From Cherax quadricarinatus (Eukaryota > Arthropoda > Malacostraca > Decapoda > Parastacidae), in assembly GCF_038502225.1 (NCBI RefSeq), contig NC_091374.1:7125038-7189037 (forward strand): a DNA stretch of 64,000 bases, written 5' to 3'. Below the pieces are notes generated by a model. That model had not been told where the DNA came from. It worked only from the letters and a program-made list of their open reading frames with translations, and did not search any database. Position numbers and translations under genes: made by a program. This document shows, in pieces, positions 24,601-35,853 of the stretch. Every line of letters begins with the position of its first letter. Positions within the stretch are counted from its first letter, which is position 1.

Positions 24601-26906
24601 CACTTCCAAACTCTTGTGTTGCAACATGTACCTGAAAATCTTCGAACTTTTGACTCTGCCAAGATGAGTATAAAGCCTAACTTGGACAGCTACATCTTCT
24701 TTAAGGTCAAGCAAGAGACTCCGGGAGTCTTGATTGAAGATGACACTGGTGAAGGACGGTAAGTTTTAAATATCATCTTTAAGCTCAAACATTCATATTA
24801 GCCACCTTGACTAAATGTAGTTTGCAGTTGTTTTTTAAGAAGAGATCAGAGTTGTAATTAACATATGAATTTCACTGTAAAATATTCCAACATTTTCACC
24901 CTTTTCTCCTTGTCATTCTACAAAACATTTGTTTTCTCATCTGCACTTTGGGGGTTAGTTTCTGTTTATTAATGTGGAATATGTATGCATGTGAGTAGAA
25001 TCTTTTACTGCATAGAATGCTGAATGACTTTCAGTCTCAGCACTATAAATTTTAAATTTATTTCTTTCCTCTTACATCTACCCTCCAATAATCACAAACC
25101 TTTTCACACCTGAAACAGCATCTATACCTCTCCATCATGCTTTTCTTTTTTTTTTTTTTCACTTTTTCCTCATGATTCTCTTGCACTAGCCAACTTTTCT
25201 TTCAGCAGTTGTTTGTACCACTCACCTGCAACATTCTTTAATTACCAGTGCTCTTTTGTTTGTATTACACTTTCCTCTTGCATTACTTAAGCACTTTTAA
25301 AATCATATACATTCCAAATCATATAGTATTGCCTAGCACACAGTATTGCCTTTTATCAAAGCAGTTGAATCTTTCTTTCAACACACCGGCTATATCCCAC
25401 CGAGGCGAGGTGGCCCAAAAGGAAAAACGAGAGTTTCTCCTTTTCTTTTCTTTCTTTCAACACACCGGCCGTATCCCACCGAGGCGGGGTGGCCCAAAAG
25501 GAAAAACAAAAGTTTCTCCTTTCACATTTAGTAATATATACAGGAGAAGGGGTTACTAGCCCCTTGCTCCCGGCATTTTAGTCGCCTCTTACAACACGCA
25601 TGGCTTACGGAGGAAGAATTCTGTTCCACTTCCCCATGGAGATAAGAGGAAATAGACAAGAACAAGAACTAGAAAGAAGATAGAAGAAAACCTAGAGGGG
25701 TATGTATATATATACTTGTACATGTACGTGTAGTGTGACCTAAGTGTAAGTAGAAGCAGCAAGACGTACCTGAAATCTTGCATGTTTATGAGACAGAAAA
25801 AAGGACACCAGCAATCCTACCATCATATAAAACAATTACAGGCTTTCGTTTTACACTCACTTGGCAGGACGGTAGTACCTCCCTGGGCGGTTGCTGTCTA
25901 CCAACCTACTACCTAGGAGCAGTTGAATCATAAGTCAAATAAAGGTTCTCTGTTGTTGCTTACATCAGGCACTCCATATATACCCTCTACACCTTCAACA
26001 ACAGTGTTTTCACTTTTGTAGTATTGACATGTTTCAAAACAAAAACTTTGCTTAATCCAAAATTCCATAAGTATTTACTTAATATATCCCAGAATATATG
26101 TTTATTCTTTTTTCTGCTTTTCACCTTTTCCTCTTTTTTTTTTTCTTTCCCTCACCTTTGTTTCACATTTAAATATACTGTATATGCATAACTATTACTT
26201 ACTACTTGTATCTCACTTCTATTCTTACTTTCATATTTTTTAATTAAAATATTTGCATTTGTTTATTTCCTTTCATAATTGTTTGGTTTCTTTTATGTGT
26301 TTTTATTAGGTCTGTGTCAGTTATCTGAATGCCTTGAATCATGACTAGTTATTCTTAGTTATATTTATTACCAAGAAATAAGGCAAAATATTTAGTTTTC
26401 TGTGTGATGATAGATTCAAAATAGAGGGCATGTGTTATATAGGAAAGGCCTGGGGATGTGATTAATGAACAGAAGAAAAGTTGCTTTAGTGGCTGGAGTG
26501 CTTACAGTCTTTATTTTGAACTGTTTTTAAATTGGAATTTATTGATTTCATTTAAAATCAGCTAAATTAACATCTTCCAGGCACTTTATAGGGTAGTTCT
26601 GATAGTTGAATGGGCAGTTTCTTGTGTTTAATTGATAGAACTAAATAGCTAGAGATTGAGCAGTGGAATTGACTTTAGCTTGCAGTTTCTAGTTTTGTAA
26701 TATCAAAACCTAAAAGTTTTATTTTATTAAATCATAACCTTCTAACATTAATATGCAAATGTACATTTGCTGGGAACTAATAATTTATACAGTGTTTCTT
26801 CTTTTACAGAGATGAAGAGTTAGACTTGCAAGAGGGTAGTCAGCACTTGATGCGCTACAAACCCATCAGTCACTTGCTTCACTCTGGCGCTGTAACCCTT
26901 ATTTAA
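19893..26906 (+). CDS. GINS4: GINS complex subunit SLD5
   Basis: Complete gene: exons 19893-19982, 21944-22090, 23494-23645, 24579-24758, 26810-26906. All junctions are GT-AG and in phase, giving 221 residues and stop TAA 26904-26906. SLD5 pairs with PSF1, PSF2 and PSF3 in the nuclear GINS tetramer, which joins CDC45 and MCM2-7 in the CMG helicase that unwinds DNA at replication forks. Visible features are an acidic N-terminus (MSDTEEDVIEGSDDEGE), the helical A domain (about 20-150, with WITERMSPTLE, MLDQINQMTENL, IRYVISSYLRVRLEKIE, LSPHEVAYAKDYAANLESHF) and a C-terminal beta-rich B domain (about 165-221) ending LLHSGAVTLI. Length matches the family (about 220). The start is the first ATG of an acidic SLD5-type N-terminus. 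Introns hold SINE/LINE pieces but no coding lesions were found. Confidence 0.95.
20173..20236 (-). mobile_element. LINE B extreme 3' end
   Basis: TACCTGGAGTTTACCTGGAG repeat end followed by about 45 bp of tail, in GINS4 intron 1. Confidence 0.7.
20600..20805 (-). mobile_element. SINE-1 copy, diverged
   Basis: Minus strand carries GGTTCGATCCC (B-box-like) and TTGGGTCACATCCTGAGG, matching SINE-1. A more diverged relative may cover 20340-20520. Confidence 0.6.
21599..21710. repeat. (TA)n followed by (ATTT)n
   Basis: About 80 bp TA then eight ATTT units, in GINS4 intron 1. Confidence 0.95.
21944..22090 (+). CDS. GINS4: GINS4 exon 2
   Basis: Acceptor TTTCAG ends 21943; 49 codons; donor GTAAGG at 22091, phase 0. 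Confidence 0.95.
22275..22321 (+). mobile_element. 47-bp SINE-H tail insertion with 10-bp duplication
   Basis: GCTGTATAGCCCTTGTGG to GATTATAATAATG, flanked by TATTATTGTC at 22265-22274 and 22322-22331, in GINS4 intron 2. Confidence 0.7.
22838..22908. repeat. two adjacent perfect hairpins
   Basis: Arms AGTCAGTGACTTAA (22838-22851) and TTAAGTCACTGACT (22863-22876), then CTCCTGTATACATAAT (22875-22890) and ATTATGTATACAGGAG (22893-22908). The first ends where the second begins. Confidence 0.7.
22909..23493. other. GINS4 intron 2 remainder
   Basis: AT-rich intronic sequence; no element identified. Confidence 0.4.
23494..23645 (+). CDS. GINS4: GINS4 exon 3
   Basis: Acceptor TTTTACAG ends 23493; donor GTATGT at 23646 leaves two bases, which with the next exon make Asp (AKDYAAN). 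Confidence 0.95.
23930..24005 (-). mobile_element. LINE B-related 3' end, diverged
   Basis: TTACCTGGAGGTTACCTGG repeat plus CGCCCCCGCGGCCTGGTCC; differs from the main LINE B end by several bases, suggesting a sister subfamily. Confidence 0.6.
24579..24758 (+). CDS. GINS4: GINS4 exon 4
   Basis: Acceptor TTCCTCAG ends 24578; donor GTAAGT at 24759. Encodes LESHFQTLVLQHVPENL and the start of the B domain. Confidence 0.95.
25375..25920 (-). mobile_element. Repeat family E copy
   Basis: Reverse orientation of 6469-6940. The 3' end (CACACCGGCYRTATCCCACC region) is duplicated in tandem at 25375-25440 and 25455-25520. Complementary Thr/Tyr-rich frames are shadows. Confidence 0.75.
25921..26809. other. 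GINS4 intron 4 remainder
   Basis: AT-rich intronic sequence without recognised element. Confidence 0.4.
26810..26906 (+). CDS. GINS4: GINS4 exon 5
   Basis: Acceptor TTTTACAG ends 26809; completes the split Arg codon, encodes the last 31 residues, stop TAA 26904-26906. Confidence 0.95.
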
Positions 26907-26977
26907 ATTCACTTTTGGATTGTGGAATTTTATAAAATGCGTATTTTGATGGATATACTGCTATCTCAAAAGTCAGA

Positions 26978-28030
26978 TTTTTTTTTTTTTTTTTTAACAA
27001 GTCGGCCGTCTCCCACCGAGGCAAGCTGACCCAAAAAGAAAGAAAATCCCCAAAAAGAAAATACTTTCATCATCATTCAACACTTTCACCTCACTCACAC
27101 ATAATCACTGTTTTTGCAGAGGTGCTCAGAACATAACAGTTTAGAAGCATATATGTGTAAAGATACACAACATATCCCTCCAAACTGCTAATATCCCGAA
27201 CCCCTCCTTTAGAGTGCAGGCATTGTACTTCCCATTTCCAGGACTCAAGTCCGGCTATATAAAAATAGCCGGTTTCCCTGAATCCCTTCACTAAATATTA
27301 CCCTGCTCACACTCCAACAGATTGTCAGGTCCCAAATACCATTCATCTCCATTCACTCCTATCGAACACACTCGTGCACGCCTGCTGGAAATCCAAGCCC
27401 CTCGCCCACAAAACCTCCCTTACCCCTTCCTTCCAACCTTTTTGAGGACGACCCCTTCCCCGCCTTCCTTCCCTTACAGATTTATACACTCTCCATGTCA
27501 TTCTACTTTGATCCACTCTCTTTAAATGACCAAACCACCTCAACAACCCCTCTTCAGCCCTCTGACTAATACTTTTATTAACTCCACACCTTCTCCTAAT
27601 TTCCAAACTCCAAATTTTCTGCATAATATTTACACCACACATTGCCCTTAGACAGGACATCTCCACTGCCTCCAACCGCCTCCTCGCTGCTGCATTCACA
27701 ACCCAAGCTTCACACCAATATAAGAGTGTTGGTACCACTATACTTTCATACATTCCCTTCTTTGCCTCCATAGATAACATTTTTTTGTCTCCACATATAC
27801 CTCAATGCACCACTCACCTTTTTTTCCCTCATCAATTCTATGATTAACCTCATCCTTCATAAATCCATCCGCCGACACGTCAACTCCCAAGTATCTGAAA
27901 ACATTCACTTCTTCCATACTCCTCCCCAATTTGATATCCAATTTTTCTTTATCTAAATCATTTGATACCCTCATCACCTTACTCTTGTCTATGTTCACTT
28001 TCAACTTTCTACCTTTACACACACACTGAT
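26978..28030 (-). mobile_element. LINE D 3' part
   Basis: Minus strand: CKGRKLKVNIDKSKVMRVSN, VNVFRYLGVDVSADGFM, then after a frame change LLYWCEAWVVNAA, MCGVNIMQ, RRGRGRPQKGWKEGVREV. These are the thumb and C-terminal parts of a non-LTR RT. The 3' tail CCTCGGTGGGAGACGGCC ends in poly-A/T at 26978-26996. It begins 70 bp after the GINS4 stop, antisense, so it may lie in the 3' UTR or just beyond. Confidence 0.85.
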
Positions 28031-28259
28031 TATATTCACTATTTTCTTGTCTAAATGCAGCTTTAAATATCTTGATCTGAATTTCATATTTTTTTCTCTA
28101 CAGGTATTATATTTATCCATTACTATTTTTAAGATAAGCAGTGTGATACTGTGATTACATTCTAAATTTCATTATAAAAGTAAAGTTGATGTAGGTACAA
28201 TACAGTATACAATGTCACACTGTAGGTGAAACATCAGGGCAAATGGAAGGTTACCAAAG

Positions 28260-28425
28260 ATGAATTGACTCCTCAAGGGAAGTTTCTTAATGATGGTTAG
28301 GGGCCTTGATTCAGGGAGTTAGACGTAGCTGCCTCCTCTTGAATTGGACCTGGCTGCCACCCATTCCCCAGGAACTGTTTGACCCCTATGAGTTTAATGC
28401 TTCCCACTAAATATAATAAGAAGAA
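28260..28425 (+). mobile_element. SINE-H copy, diverged
   Basis: CTCAAGGGAAGTTTCTTAATG, GGCCTTGATTCAGGGAGTTAG, CCCCTATGAGTTTAATGCTT and an AATATAATAAG end. Similar degraded copies at about 28890-29030, 29810-29930, 30165-30290 and 30410-30600. Confidence 0.6.
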
Positions 28426-29205
28426 AGAAAGACAAATTGGCTTATGAGAGAAGACAGTGTGATTCGCTTGTGAATATTACAAGCATACAAGGACTTGTTT
28501 CCTTCTGCAGTGGAGCCTTTAGCTTCTGGTGCAGAAGGGTGAGGTAGTGGTGCTGTGAGACAGGTGATTATTTTTCATTAGTTTGTTATAAATATTTTAA
28601 AAGTTTCTAGTGGGTGTGGCCCATTAATTCTTGGGTCCATTCCAGGTGTCCACTACTCTGCTTGTGAAGAATTTGCACTTTTTTACACAACTGTTTTCAT
28701 AAATGGAAATTTTAAGTAGTAAGGCCTACAGATTGGCAACAAAATAAATAAGGTTTCAGAAGGTTAAAGGACACTTAAGTGCAACTAATGTGACATTTCA
28801 TTGTTGTAACGTTTCGCTTTCCCGGAGTACCAGCACAGTCCTTGGGAAAATTTAGGAGAAACTTTTAGTATTAATGAGTTACTGATTGTCTAAGGAGAGT
28901 ACCATGATGCTGATGAAGGGCTCTTGATCCATTGAATTGAAGACACCCTCCTTTTCCTCATATCAGACTTGTTTCCTATTTCTTTGATGCTGTGTGACCC
29001 TTGTGGGTTTGGTGCTCCCCTGTGCATACAGGAATGACCAGTTATTGGGATTTTTAACAGATGTGGATATTTTTACTGATATGGAAGAAGAGTCTTTATT
29101 GGTGTTTATGACTTAGATGACTTTTTTTTTTTCATGGATCAAACTTGATTACTATTTACCCCTTGCATTACCACTGCTGTATGAACCTTTTGGGTTTAGT
29201 GCTTT

Positions 29206-29716
29206 CTCACTTAGTGACGGAGTTCCGTTAATAAGACCACGTCGGTAAACAAATTCGTCGATAAGTGAGGAGCATACTATAATGGTAGTGGGTTTGTGTC
29301 AACCATCTTTGATATTGATTTAATGTCACCTTTGCACCATTTATAACATTTCTGGTATATTTTTAAATATTTATACAGTAGTATACAGTGGACCCCCGGT
29401 TAATAAACTTTTTTCATTCCAGTAGTATGTTCAGGTGCCAGTACTGACTGAATTTTTTCCCATAAGGAATATTGTGAAGTAGATTAGTCCATTTCAGACC
29501 CCCAAACATACACGTACAAATGCACTTACATAAATACACTTACATAATTGGTCGCATTTGGAGGTGATCGTTAAGCGGGGGTCCACTGTACTGTAATAAA
29601 AAGAATAGAGGAACTCAGCTCTAATATACATTATTTAGGCATGCATTCTGGTCAGAAAGCCTATCATAAATCTAAGTCGTTGGTAAACGAGTACGTCGCT
29701 AAGTGAAGAGAGGCTG
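29206..29716. mobile_element. MITE with CACTTAGYGACG ends
   Basis: Left end CTCACTTAGTGACGGAGTTC; the right end complement TCTTCACTTAGCGACGTACT. Internal copies of GTCGGTAAACRAATTCGTCG-type sequence near both ends. The interior is interrupted by another MITE at 29386-29588. Confidence 0.6.
29386..29588. mobile_element. pogo/Tigger-like MITE, 203 bp
   Basis: Inverted ends CAGTGGACCCCCGGTTAA and (complement) CAGTGGACCCCCGCTTAACG, flanked by TA at 29384-29385 and 29589-29590. No coding capacity. Confidence 0.85.
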
Positions 29717-29929
29717 TATACAGTATCATTAACTTGTGTTAGTTTTGCTGAAGAATGTATGATTGTCTGAATACCTTTTTCTCTTCCATTACTTGTATTG
29801 TTCCATTTGAGGGGGTCTTGATCCAGAGAATTGGAGCTACTCTCCCCTTCAGATTAAAGCTCATGAGTTCAAATTCCCTAGCCACAGTATGATCCTTACT
29901 GGTTTAGCACTTTCAGAGAGCTGTAATAA

Positions 29930-30040
29930 TAAGCGGCCGTATCCCACTGAGGCAGGGTGACCTAAAAAGAAAAATGAAAGTTTCTCTTTTTAAATTTAGT
30001 AATGTATACAGGCAAAGGAGTTACTAGTCCCTTGCTCCCA
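29930..30040 (-). mobile_element. Repeat family E 3' fragment
   Basis: CGGCCGTATCCCACTGAGGC and TTACTAGTCCCTTGCTCCC match family E. Confidence 0.6.
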
Positions 30041-30689
30041 AGATTATTATTGTTATTGTTGTTATTATTATTATCATCAGTCCTGAATGCCTTCCATTCC
30101 TAGGCACTACATGACCCCTTACAGGTTTAACTTTTACCCTTGTTAAAAATAAATATACCAAATGGATCCTCTCCTCTAGAGGTGTTTGTTGATACCATTG
30201 AGGGTTCTTGATCCAAGGAATTGGGGTTGTCCTCTTCCTTGGATCATTCCACAGGCTTTATAACCCCTACAGGTTTAGAGCTTTCTAAAAAAAAATCCAC
30301 ATGATATTTGGGTTTATTGTTGGTCACCTGCATGTTTCTGTGTGGTGTGCCAAGATGCATGTTAAAACACTGAAATGATATGCAGGTATGTCAGTGTACT
30401 TAAGTCTGATCTTCAAGGAGTGTTCCTTAATGTTGTTGAAGGGTTCTTGATCCAAGGACTCTGATCGTTTGATCAAATCTAAGGAATTAGATGTGTGCTT
30501 CATTACTTTGAATCAAGCCTGAATGTCTTCCATTCCCCTGGAGCTGTATGACCCTTCAGGGTTTAGAGCTCCCCATGAATATAATAATAAAAATTTGATT
30601 AAATTATTAGTTTAATTATGATTGCCTCCCATTCCTGATGCACTGTATGACCCTGAAGGGGATAAGCCAGAGCCTAATTTGACCTTTTA

Positions 30690-30956
30690 ATTAACGGTGG
30701 CCCATGGCCTGATGGCAAAAGCTCTCGCTTCACATGGGTAAACATGGACCGGTTGTCCATGTTCACCCATCAGTAAAGTGGGTACCTGGGTGTTAGTTGA
30801 TTGGTGTGGGTTGCATCCTGGGACAAAACTGCCCTAATTTTCCAAAAATATTTGCATAAACAAGTGGCTTTCTATGTAGTAGTAGTAGTATATCATTGAT
30901 GTCAGCTAGGCCTGTATACCTTGTACATGTACTTGTAGAAATATATATTAGTATAT
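30690..30956 (+). mobile_element. SINE-1 copy
   Basis: GGCCTGATGGCAAAAGCTCTCGC head (tRNA-like A-box region), GTTGATTGGTGTGGGTTGCA, and end CTTGTACATGTACTTGTAG with AAATATATATTA. It abuts LINE D directly. Confidence 0.75.
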
Positions 30957-32140
30957 TAAAAGTAGGCCTTAGTAAAAGTAGGCCTTAGACAAGGATGTGT
31001 GATGTCACCGTGGTTGTTTAATATATTTATAGATGGGGTTGTAAGAGAAGTAAATGCGAGGGTCTTGACAAGAGGCGTGGAGTTAAAAGATAAAGAATCA
31101 CACATAAAGTGGGAGTTGTCACAGTTGCTCTTTGCTGATGACACTGTGCTCTTGGGAGATTCTGAAGAGAAGTTGCAGAGATTGGTGGATGAATTTGGTA
31201 GGGTGTGCAAAAGAAGAAAATTAAAAGTGAATACAGGAAAGAGTAAGGTTATGAGGATAACAAAAATATTAGGTGATGAAAGATTGGATATCAGATTGGA
31301 GGGAGAGAGTATGGAGGAGGTGAATGTATTCAGATATTTGGGAGTGGACGTGTCAGCGGATGGGTCTATGAAGGATGAGGTGAATCATAGAATTGATGAG
31401 GGGAAAAGGGTGAGTGGTGCACTTAGGAGTCTGTGGTGACAAAGAACTTTGTCCTTGGAGGCAAAGAGGGGAATGTATGAGAGTATAGTTTTACCAACAC
31501 TCTTATATGGGTGTGAAGCATGGGTGATGAATGTTGCAGCGAGGAGAAGGCTGGAGGCAGTGATGTCATGTCTGAGGGCAATGTGTGGTGTGAATTTAAT
31601 GCAGAGAATTCGTAGTTTGGAAGTTAGGAGGAGGTGCGGGATTACCAAAACTGTTGTCCAGAGGTCTGAGGAAGGGTTGTTGAGGTGGTTCGGACATGTA
31701 GAGAGAATGGAGCGAAACAGAATGACTTCAAGAGTGTATCAGTCTGTAGTGGAAGGAAGGCGGGGTAGGGGTCGGCCTAGGAAAGGTTGGAGGGAGGGGG
31801 TAAAGGAGGTTTTTTGTGCGAGGGGCTTGGACTTCCAGCAGGCGTGCGTGAGCGTGCTTGATAGGAGTGAATGGAGACGAATGGTTTTTAATACTTGACG
31901 TGCTGTTGGAGTGTGAGCAAAGTAACATTTATGAAGGGGTTCAGGGAAACCGGCAGGCCGGACTTGAGTCCTGGAGATGGGAAGTACAGTGCCTGCACTC
32001 TGAAGGAGGGGTGTTAATGTTGCAGTTTAAAAACTGTAGTGTAAAGCACCCTTCTGGCAAGACAGTGATGGAGTGAATGATGGTGAAAGTTTTTTTTTTT
32101 CGGGCCACCCTGCCTTGGTGGGAATCGGCCAGTGTGATAA
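30957..32140 (+). mobile_element. LINE D copy, 5'-truncated
   Basis: From RT motif B (GLRQGCVMSPWLFNIFIDGV) through the catalytic LLFADDTVL, KLKVNTGKSKVMR, VNVFRYLGVDVSADGSM to a stop at 31437. It continues in another frame with LLYGCEAWVMNVAARRRLEA, RWFGHVERM and RRGRGRPRKGWREGVKEV. The 3' tail with the CGGGCCACCCTGCCTTGGTG block ends in A/T repeats near 32140. Confidence 0.85.
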
Positions 32141-32392
32141 AAAAATAATAATTATTATTATCATCATGTGCTGTATGACCATATTTTGGGATTAGTGCTT
32201 CGCACATGAATAGTACAATTGCTTTGTTTCAAGGTAGATGGGAAGTGGAATGATCTGGATGAGTTAGTGGAAGCAGGAGCCCCTGCATGGTTATAAGAAC
32301 AGGCATGGCAAGGCTTGGAATAGTATCACCGCTCATGAGTAGAGGTAACCACAATAGGCTGCTGAGGGGCTCTTGATCTAGGGAATTTAATG

Positions 32393-32739
32393 TGCTCCAG
32401 TTCCCTGGATCTGTGCTCCAGTTTCCTGGATCTGCACTCCAGTTCCCTAGATCTGTGCTCCAGTTTCCTGGATCTGCACTCCAGTTCCCTAGATCTGTGC
32501 TCCAGTTCCCTGGATCTGTGCTCCAGTTCCCTGGACCTGTGCTCCAGTTCCCGTGATCTGTGCTCCAGTTCCCGGGATCTGTGCTCCAGTTCCCGGGATC
32601 TGTGCTCCAGTTCCCGGGATCTGTGCTCCAGTTCCCGGGATCTGTGCTCCAGTTCCCGGGATCTGTGCTCCAGTTCCCAGGATCTGTGCTCCAGTTCCCG
32701 GGATCTGTGCTCCAGTTCCCGGGATCTGTGCTCCAGTTC
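32393..32739. repeat. 21-bp minisatellite derived from SINE-H
   Basis: About 16 units of CTCCAGTTCCCGGGATCTGTG. The unit equals the SINE-H internal segment. All frames stay open because the period is a multiple of three; the NWSTDPG and related frames are artefacts. Confidence 0.9.
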
Positions 32740-32756
32740 AACTGGAGCACATTATT

Positions 32757-32845
32757 ATCAAAAAGAAGCGCTAAGCCACAAGGGCTATACAAGCTGTATA
32801 GCCCTTGTGGCTTAGCACTTCTTTTTGATTATAATAATAATAATA
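32757..32845. repeat. inverted pair of SINE-H tails
   Basis: AAGCGCTAAGCCACAAGGGC (-) faces GCCCTTGTGGCTTAGCACTT (+) with a few bases between, followed by AATAATAATAAT. The flank TGTGCTCCAGTTC occurs on both sides. Confidence 0.7.
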
Positions 32846-32869
32846 ATGTGCTCCAGTTCCCTGAATTAA

Positions 32870-33500
32870 ACCTGATTACCTTCCACAGCCCTCTCCCACA
32901 GGCGCTGTATAGTCCTACGAGTTTAGTTCTTCCCCCTTGATTATAATAATGTCAACACTTACTTTAAAGGAAGTGTTGACGTTATAATCGTCGTCATTAT
33001 TATTAAAATCAAGGGGAAGCGCTAAACCTAAAAGGGTTATACAACGCTGTTCCATGTATGATGAATATTAGACGATGTATGACCACTACGTGTTTAGCGC
33101 TTCTCTTATGTGTAATAATTCTCCATGAATAATCAAATACAACGGTAAAGAAAAACAGAGTACTGTGTTGTATGACCCTTGTGGGTTTAGCGCGTAGTTA
33201 TGATTATAATAATTCGAGTATTGTGACGCTCTGACCCTTTCGGATCTAGCGCTTAATTTTATAATATATTATTCAAGTATTATGAAGTGGAGAGTATAGT
33301 CAGTTGAAGTGTGTTGAGCATGTTGCTGCTGCAACATGCTCAACACTACACATCCACCAACCCTGGGTGACCAAGTTATAATAGGACAAATGTGTCACAA
33401 AATAGCACTGTGGTCACAGGTCACATGTGACACAACAAGAATTTGTGAAATAAACAGCTGTATAATCCCACGGGTTTAGCCCTCCCCATGATTATAATAA
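32870..33500. repeat. cluster of SINE-H 3' tails
   Basis: Repeated GGGTTTAGCGCTT-type tails at about 32905-32950 (+), 32995-33050 (-), 33065-33115, 33170-33215, 33225-33265 and 33455-33505 (+). Each ends in TATAATAAT. Separated by short unique spacers. Confidence 0.6.
33311..33346. repeat. perfect 16-bp hairpin
   Basis: GTGTTGAGCATGTTGC and GCAACATGCTCAACAC with a TGCT loop. Confidence 0.75.
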
Positions 33501-33505
33501 TAAAT

Positions 33506-33915
33506 AATAATGTGAAATAAACAGAGAAGGTTGTAATTTTAGAAAGATGTGATCCCTTCACCACCTCAGGTCCTGTTGACATTCTTCAAACTGACAGAGG
33601 AACTCAAAGTTTAGCGACATATATGTCTACCTGGTGCGGAATTCTTCACTATACGTGGGAAAGAAGATAGAAAACCTACAAAGGTATGTCCAGCTTTAAA
33701 TATTTCTAAGGTGGATGGGTGAATGACGCCATACAAGCCAAAAATCTGTACGTCATCTGCTAGGGTAATGCCATATTTATTATTGTACGTGTATTATTTG
33801 TTAATATCTTAGTTTAGACATAAACACTGGGTCTAAAACAACCTAAGACTACAACTACTACTCGCAAGAACTTAGGTATTAGTTTACATTTTATAATACG
33901 AAAACGAAGGAGATT
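33506..33915. other. no recognised feature
   Basis: Unique-looking intergenic sequence. Confidence 0.4.
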
Positions 33916-33919
33916 ATTT

Positions 33920-34135
33920 ACAACGTGTTGAAAATACCTGTATCTAGCCAGGACAGGACTCGCAGCAGTGGACTAAAGTTGTGAGATTTTTATTTAGACG
34001 GGATATAGGGAAGTACTGGTTTGGCAATAGAGTTGTAGATGAGTGGAACAAACTGCCAGGCAGCATCACTGACGCAAGAAGCTTGGAAAGCTTTGAACCC
34101 ATCAAACCATCAGTCCATTTCATACGATGTGTCAG
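33920..34135 (+). mobile_element. LINE A C-terminal fragment
   Basis: GGACAGGACTCGCAGCAGTG and the segment coding WFGNRVVDEWNKLP, diverged and without 3' UTR. Confidence 0.7.
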
Positions 34136-34305
34136 CCATTGAAGATTGATGATGTTCACAATTATATTTTAATCAGAGGAAAGGGCTAAAGCCGTAGGGT
34201 TCATATAGCATGAGAGGCAGATTAGAGCCAGGCAAGAGGAAAATAAGTTCAATTCCTTGGATCAACAGCTCCCCAGCATCGCAAATTAATGTCTAAGGGT
34301 AAAAT

Positions 34306-34359
34306 GGCTGTATAGCCCTTGTGGCTTAGCGCTTCTTTTTGATTATAATAATAATAATT
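34306..34359 (+). mobile_element. 54-bp SINE-H tail insertion with 10-bp duplication
   Basis: GGCTGTATAGCCCTTGTGGC to GATTATAATAATAATAATT, flanked by AGGGTAAAAT at 34296-34305 and 34360-34369. Confidence 0.75.
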
Positions 34360-34377
34360 AGGGTAAAATACTATACT

Positions 34378-34600
34378 ATAATAATCTCTAGTTTTAAAAG
34401 TACATTATACAACTTATACAGACCTAGTTGACATCAATGACATACTATACAAAAAGCCCCTTGTTATTATACAGAGAAATTTGGGCAGCTTAGGTTAATC
34501 TTGTCCCCAGGATGCGACCCACACCAGTCGGCTAACACCCAGGTACCAATTTACTGCTAGGTGAACAGTGACAGCAGGTGTGAGGAGGAGCCTGACCACC
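34378..34600 (-). mobile_element. SINE-1 copy, partial
   Basis: CCAGGATGCGACCCACACCA and CTAACACCCAGGTACC on the plus strand are the SINE-1 body in reverse; the tRNA-like head is missing. Confidence 0.65.
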
Positions 34601-35427
34601 TGTCATACTGAAACAAAATTTGGGAAAGGCCTGTGAAGCATAACATGTAGAGGCCGCTCACGCAAGTCAATAGTCCCATGAATTTTGCCAAAGACAAGCG
34701 CTGAAAATTTGAAGCCAATCGAATGAGGCTAAAAAAAACACCATAACCGCAGATCTTTATTTTTTTTCCCCAGTTTGCTTTTCTCATTCACATATTTAAA
34801 GTTCTCAACAATTCTGTATGAAAAAAAATATTTTGATTTAAAAAAATCCAGTTTGATAAAACTGGCAAAAATGACACATTGGCAACGCTGTATGACCTTT
34901 GTGGGTTTAGCGCTTAGTGTTGACGATGATAATAATAATAATAATAATACCAAGTTAATATAAAAATGCTTTCTATTAAGATACACCAACAAATATGGTT
35001 TGAAACTGATTAGAAGAGGCATTCTCTTGATATTACTCAAGGGAAACAATTTGCTTAAAAAATTGGCCAATTAAAATTTACACATCTCAAAGTGAATGAC
35101 AAGCTGTTTTAATAAAGCCCACCAGTGGTAAAGTTTGAAGCCGATCAGAAAAAGCATTCTCTGGTAATCTGACGTCGATGATTCCAAGATTTTTTTTTTT
35201 AACTATTTCTGTAAAATTCCAAATATGTATCTACTCATACTAAACTTATGAGGCATCATCCTTATAGAATGCTTCGTCAATAATACTGTGAAGCCAGTCA
35301 GAAGAAGCATTCTTACTTATTGAATAAAATTAAATATCGCTGAGGCGTTCTTGAGTTATGAGCGAAATAAAATAGAAGTCGGTAGAAAAATACAAGCAAC
35401 CTCGTAAAGGTCCCCCTTCGGAGATAC

Positions 35428-35467
<40 letters not shown>

Positions 35468-35655
35468 GTGTTTAGAAATATTCAAGGGACACTGTATATT
35501 CCTGTATAATAGGTTTATCATTTTCCAGGATACTACCTATGTACTACATATTAGTTATGTAAGTACACTGGGCTGTGTCGGTAACTTCACTAGGAACACA
35601 ATAACATTGTTAGCAGAAGCGTACACTTGTGATACATACACACGTGTACTTACAC
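34601..35655. other. no gene; SINE-H tail and (AAT)n
   Basis: A SINE-H-type tail lies at 34885-34950 (+) and an (ATA)n tract at 35429-35465. Otherwise AT-rich sequence with no coding signal. Confidence 0.5.
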
Positions 35656-35853
35656 GGTAGTCAGGAAGTGGAATAGCCTAGCAAGTGAGGTAGTGGAGGC
35701 AGGAACCATACATAGTTTTAAGATGAGGTATGATAAAGCTCATGGAGCAGGGAGAGAGAGGACCTAGTAGCACTCAGTGAAGAGACGGGGGCCAGGAGCT
35801 GAGTCTAGACCCCCTGCAATCACAATTAGGTGAGTACAATTAGGTGAGGTGAG

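Larger units (their letters stand above)
32355..32950 (+). mobile_element. SINE-H copy expanded by a minisatellite
   Basis: Starts GGGGCTCTTGATCTAGGGAA; the middle is replaced by the 21-bp array (32393-32739) and an inverted tail pair (32757-32845). It resumes with TGTGCTCCAGTTCCCTGAAT and ends GCTTCCCCCTTGATTATAAT-type (about 32925-32950). Confidence 0.75.

Noticed and set aside
28801..28850. Hammerhead near TTGTAACGTTTCGCTTTCCC (minus)
   Set aside because: Only the ACGTTTCGC part is shared; no core CTGANGA-like segment follows at the right distance.
32229..32815. NWSTDPG and CSSSRDL repeat proteins
   Set aside because: Six-frame products of the 21-bp SINE-derived minisatellite.
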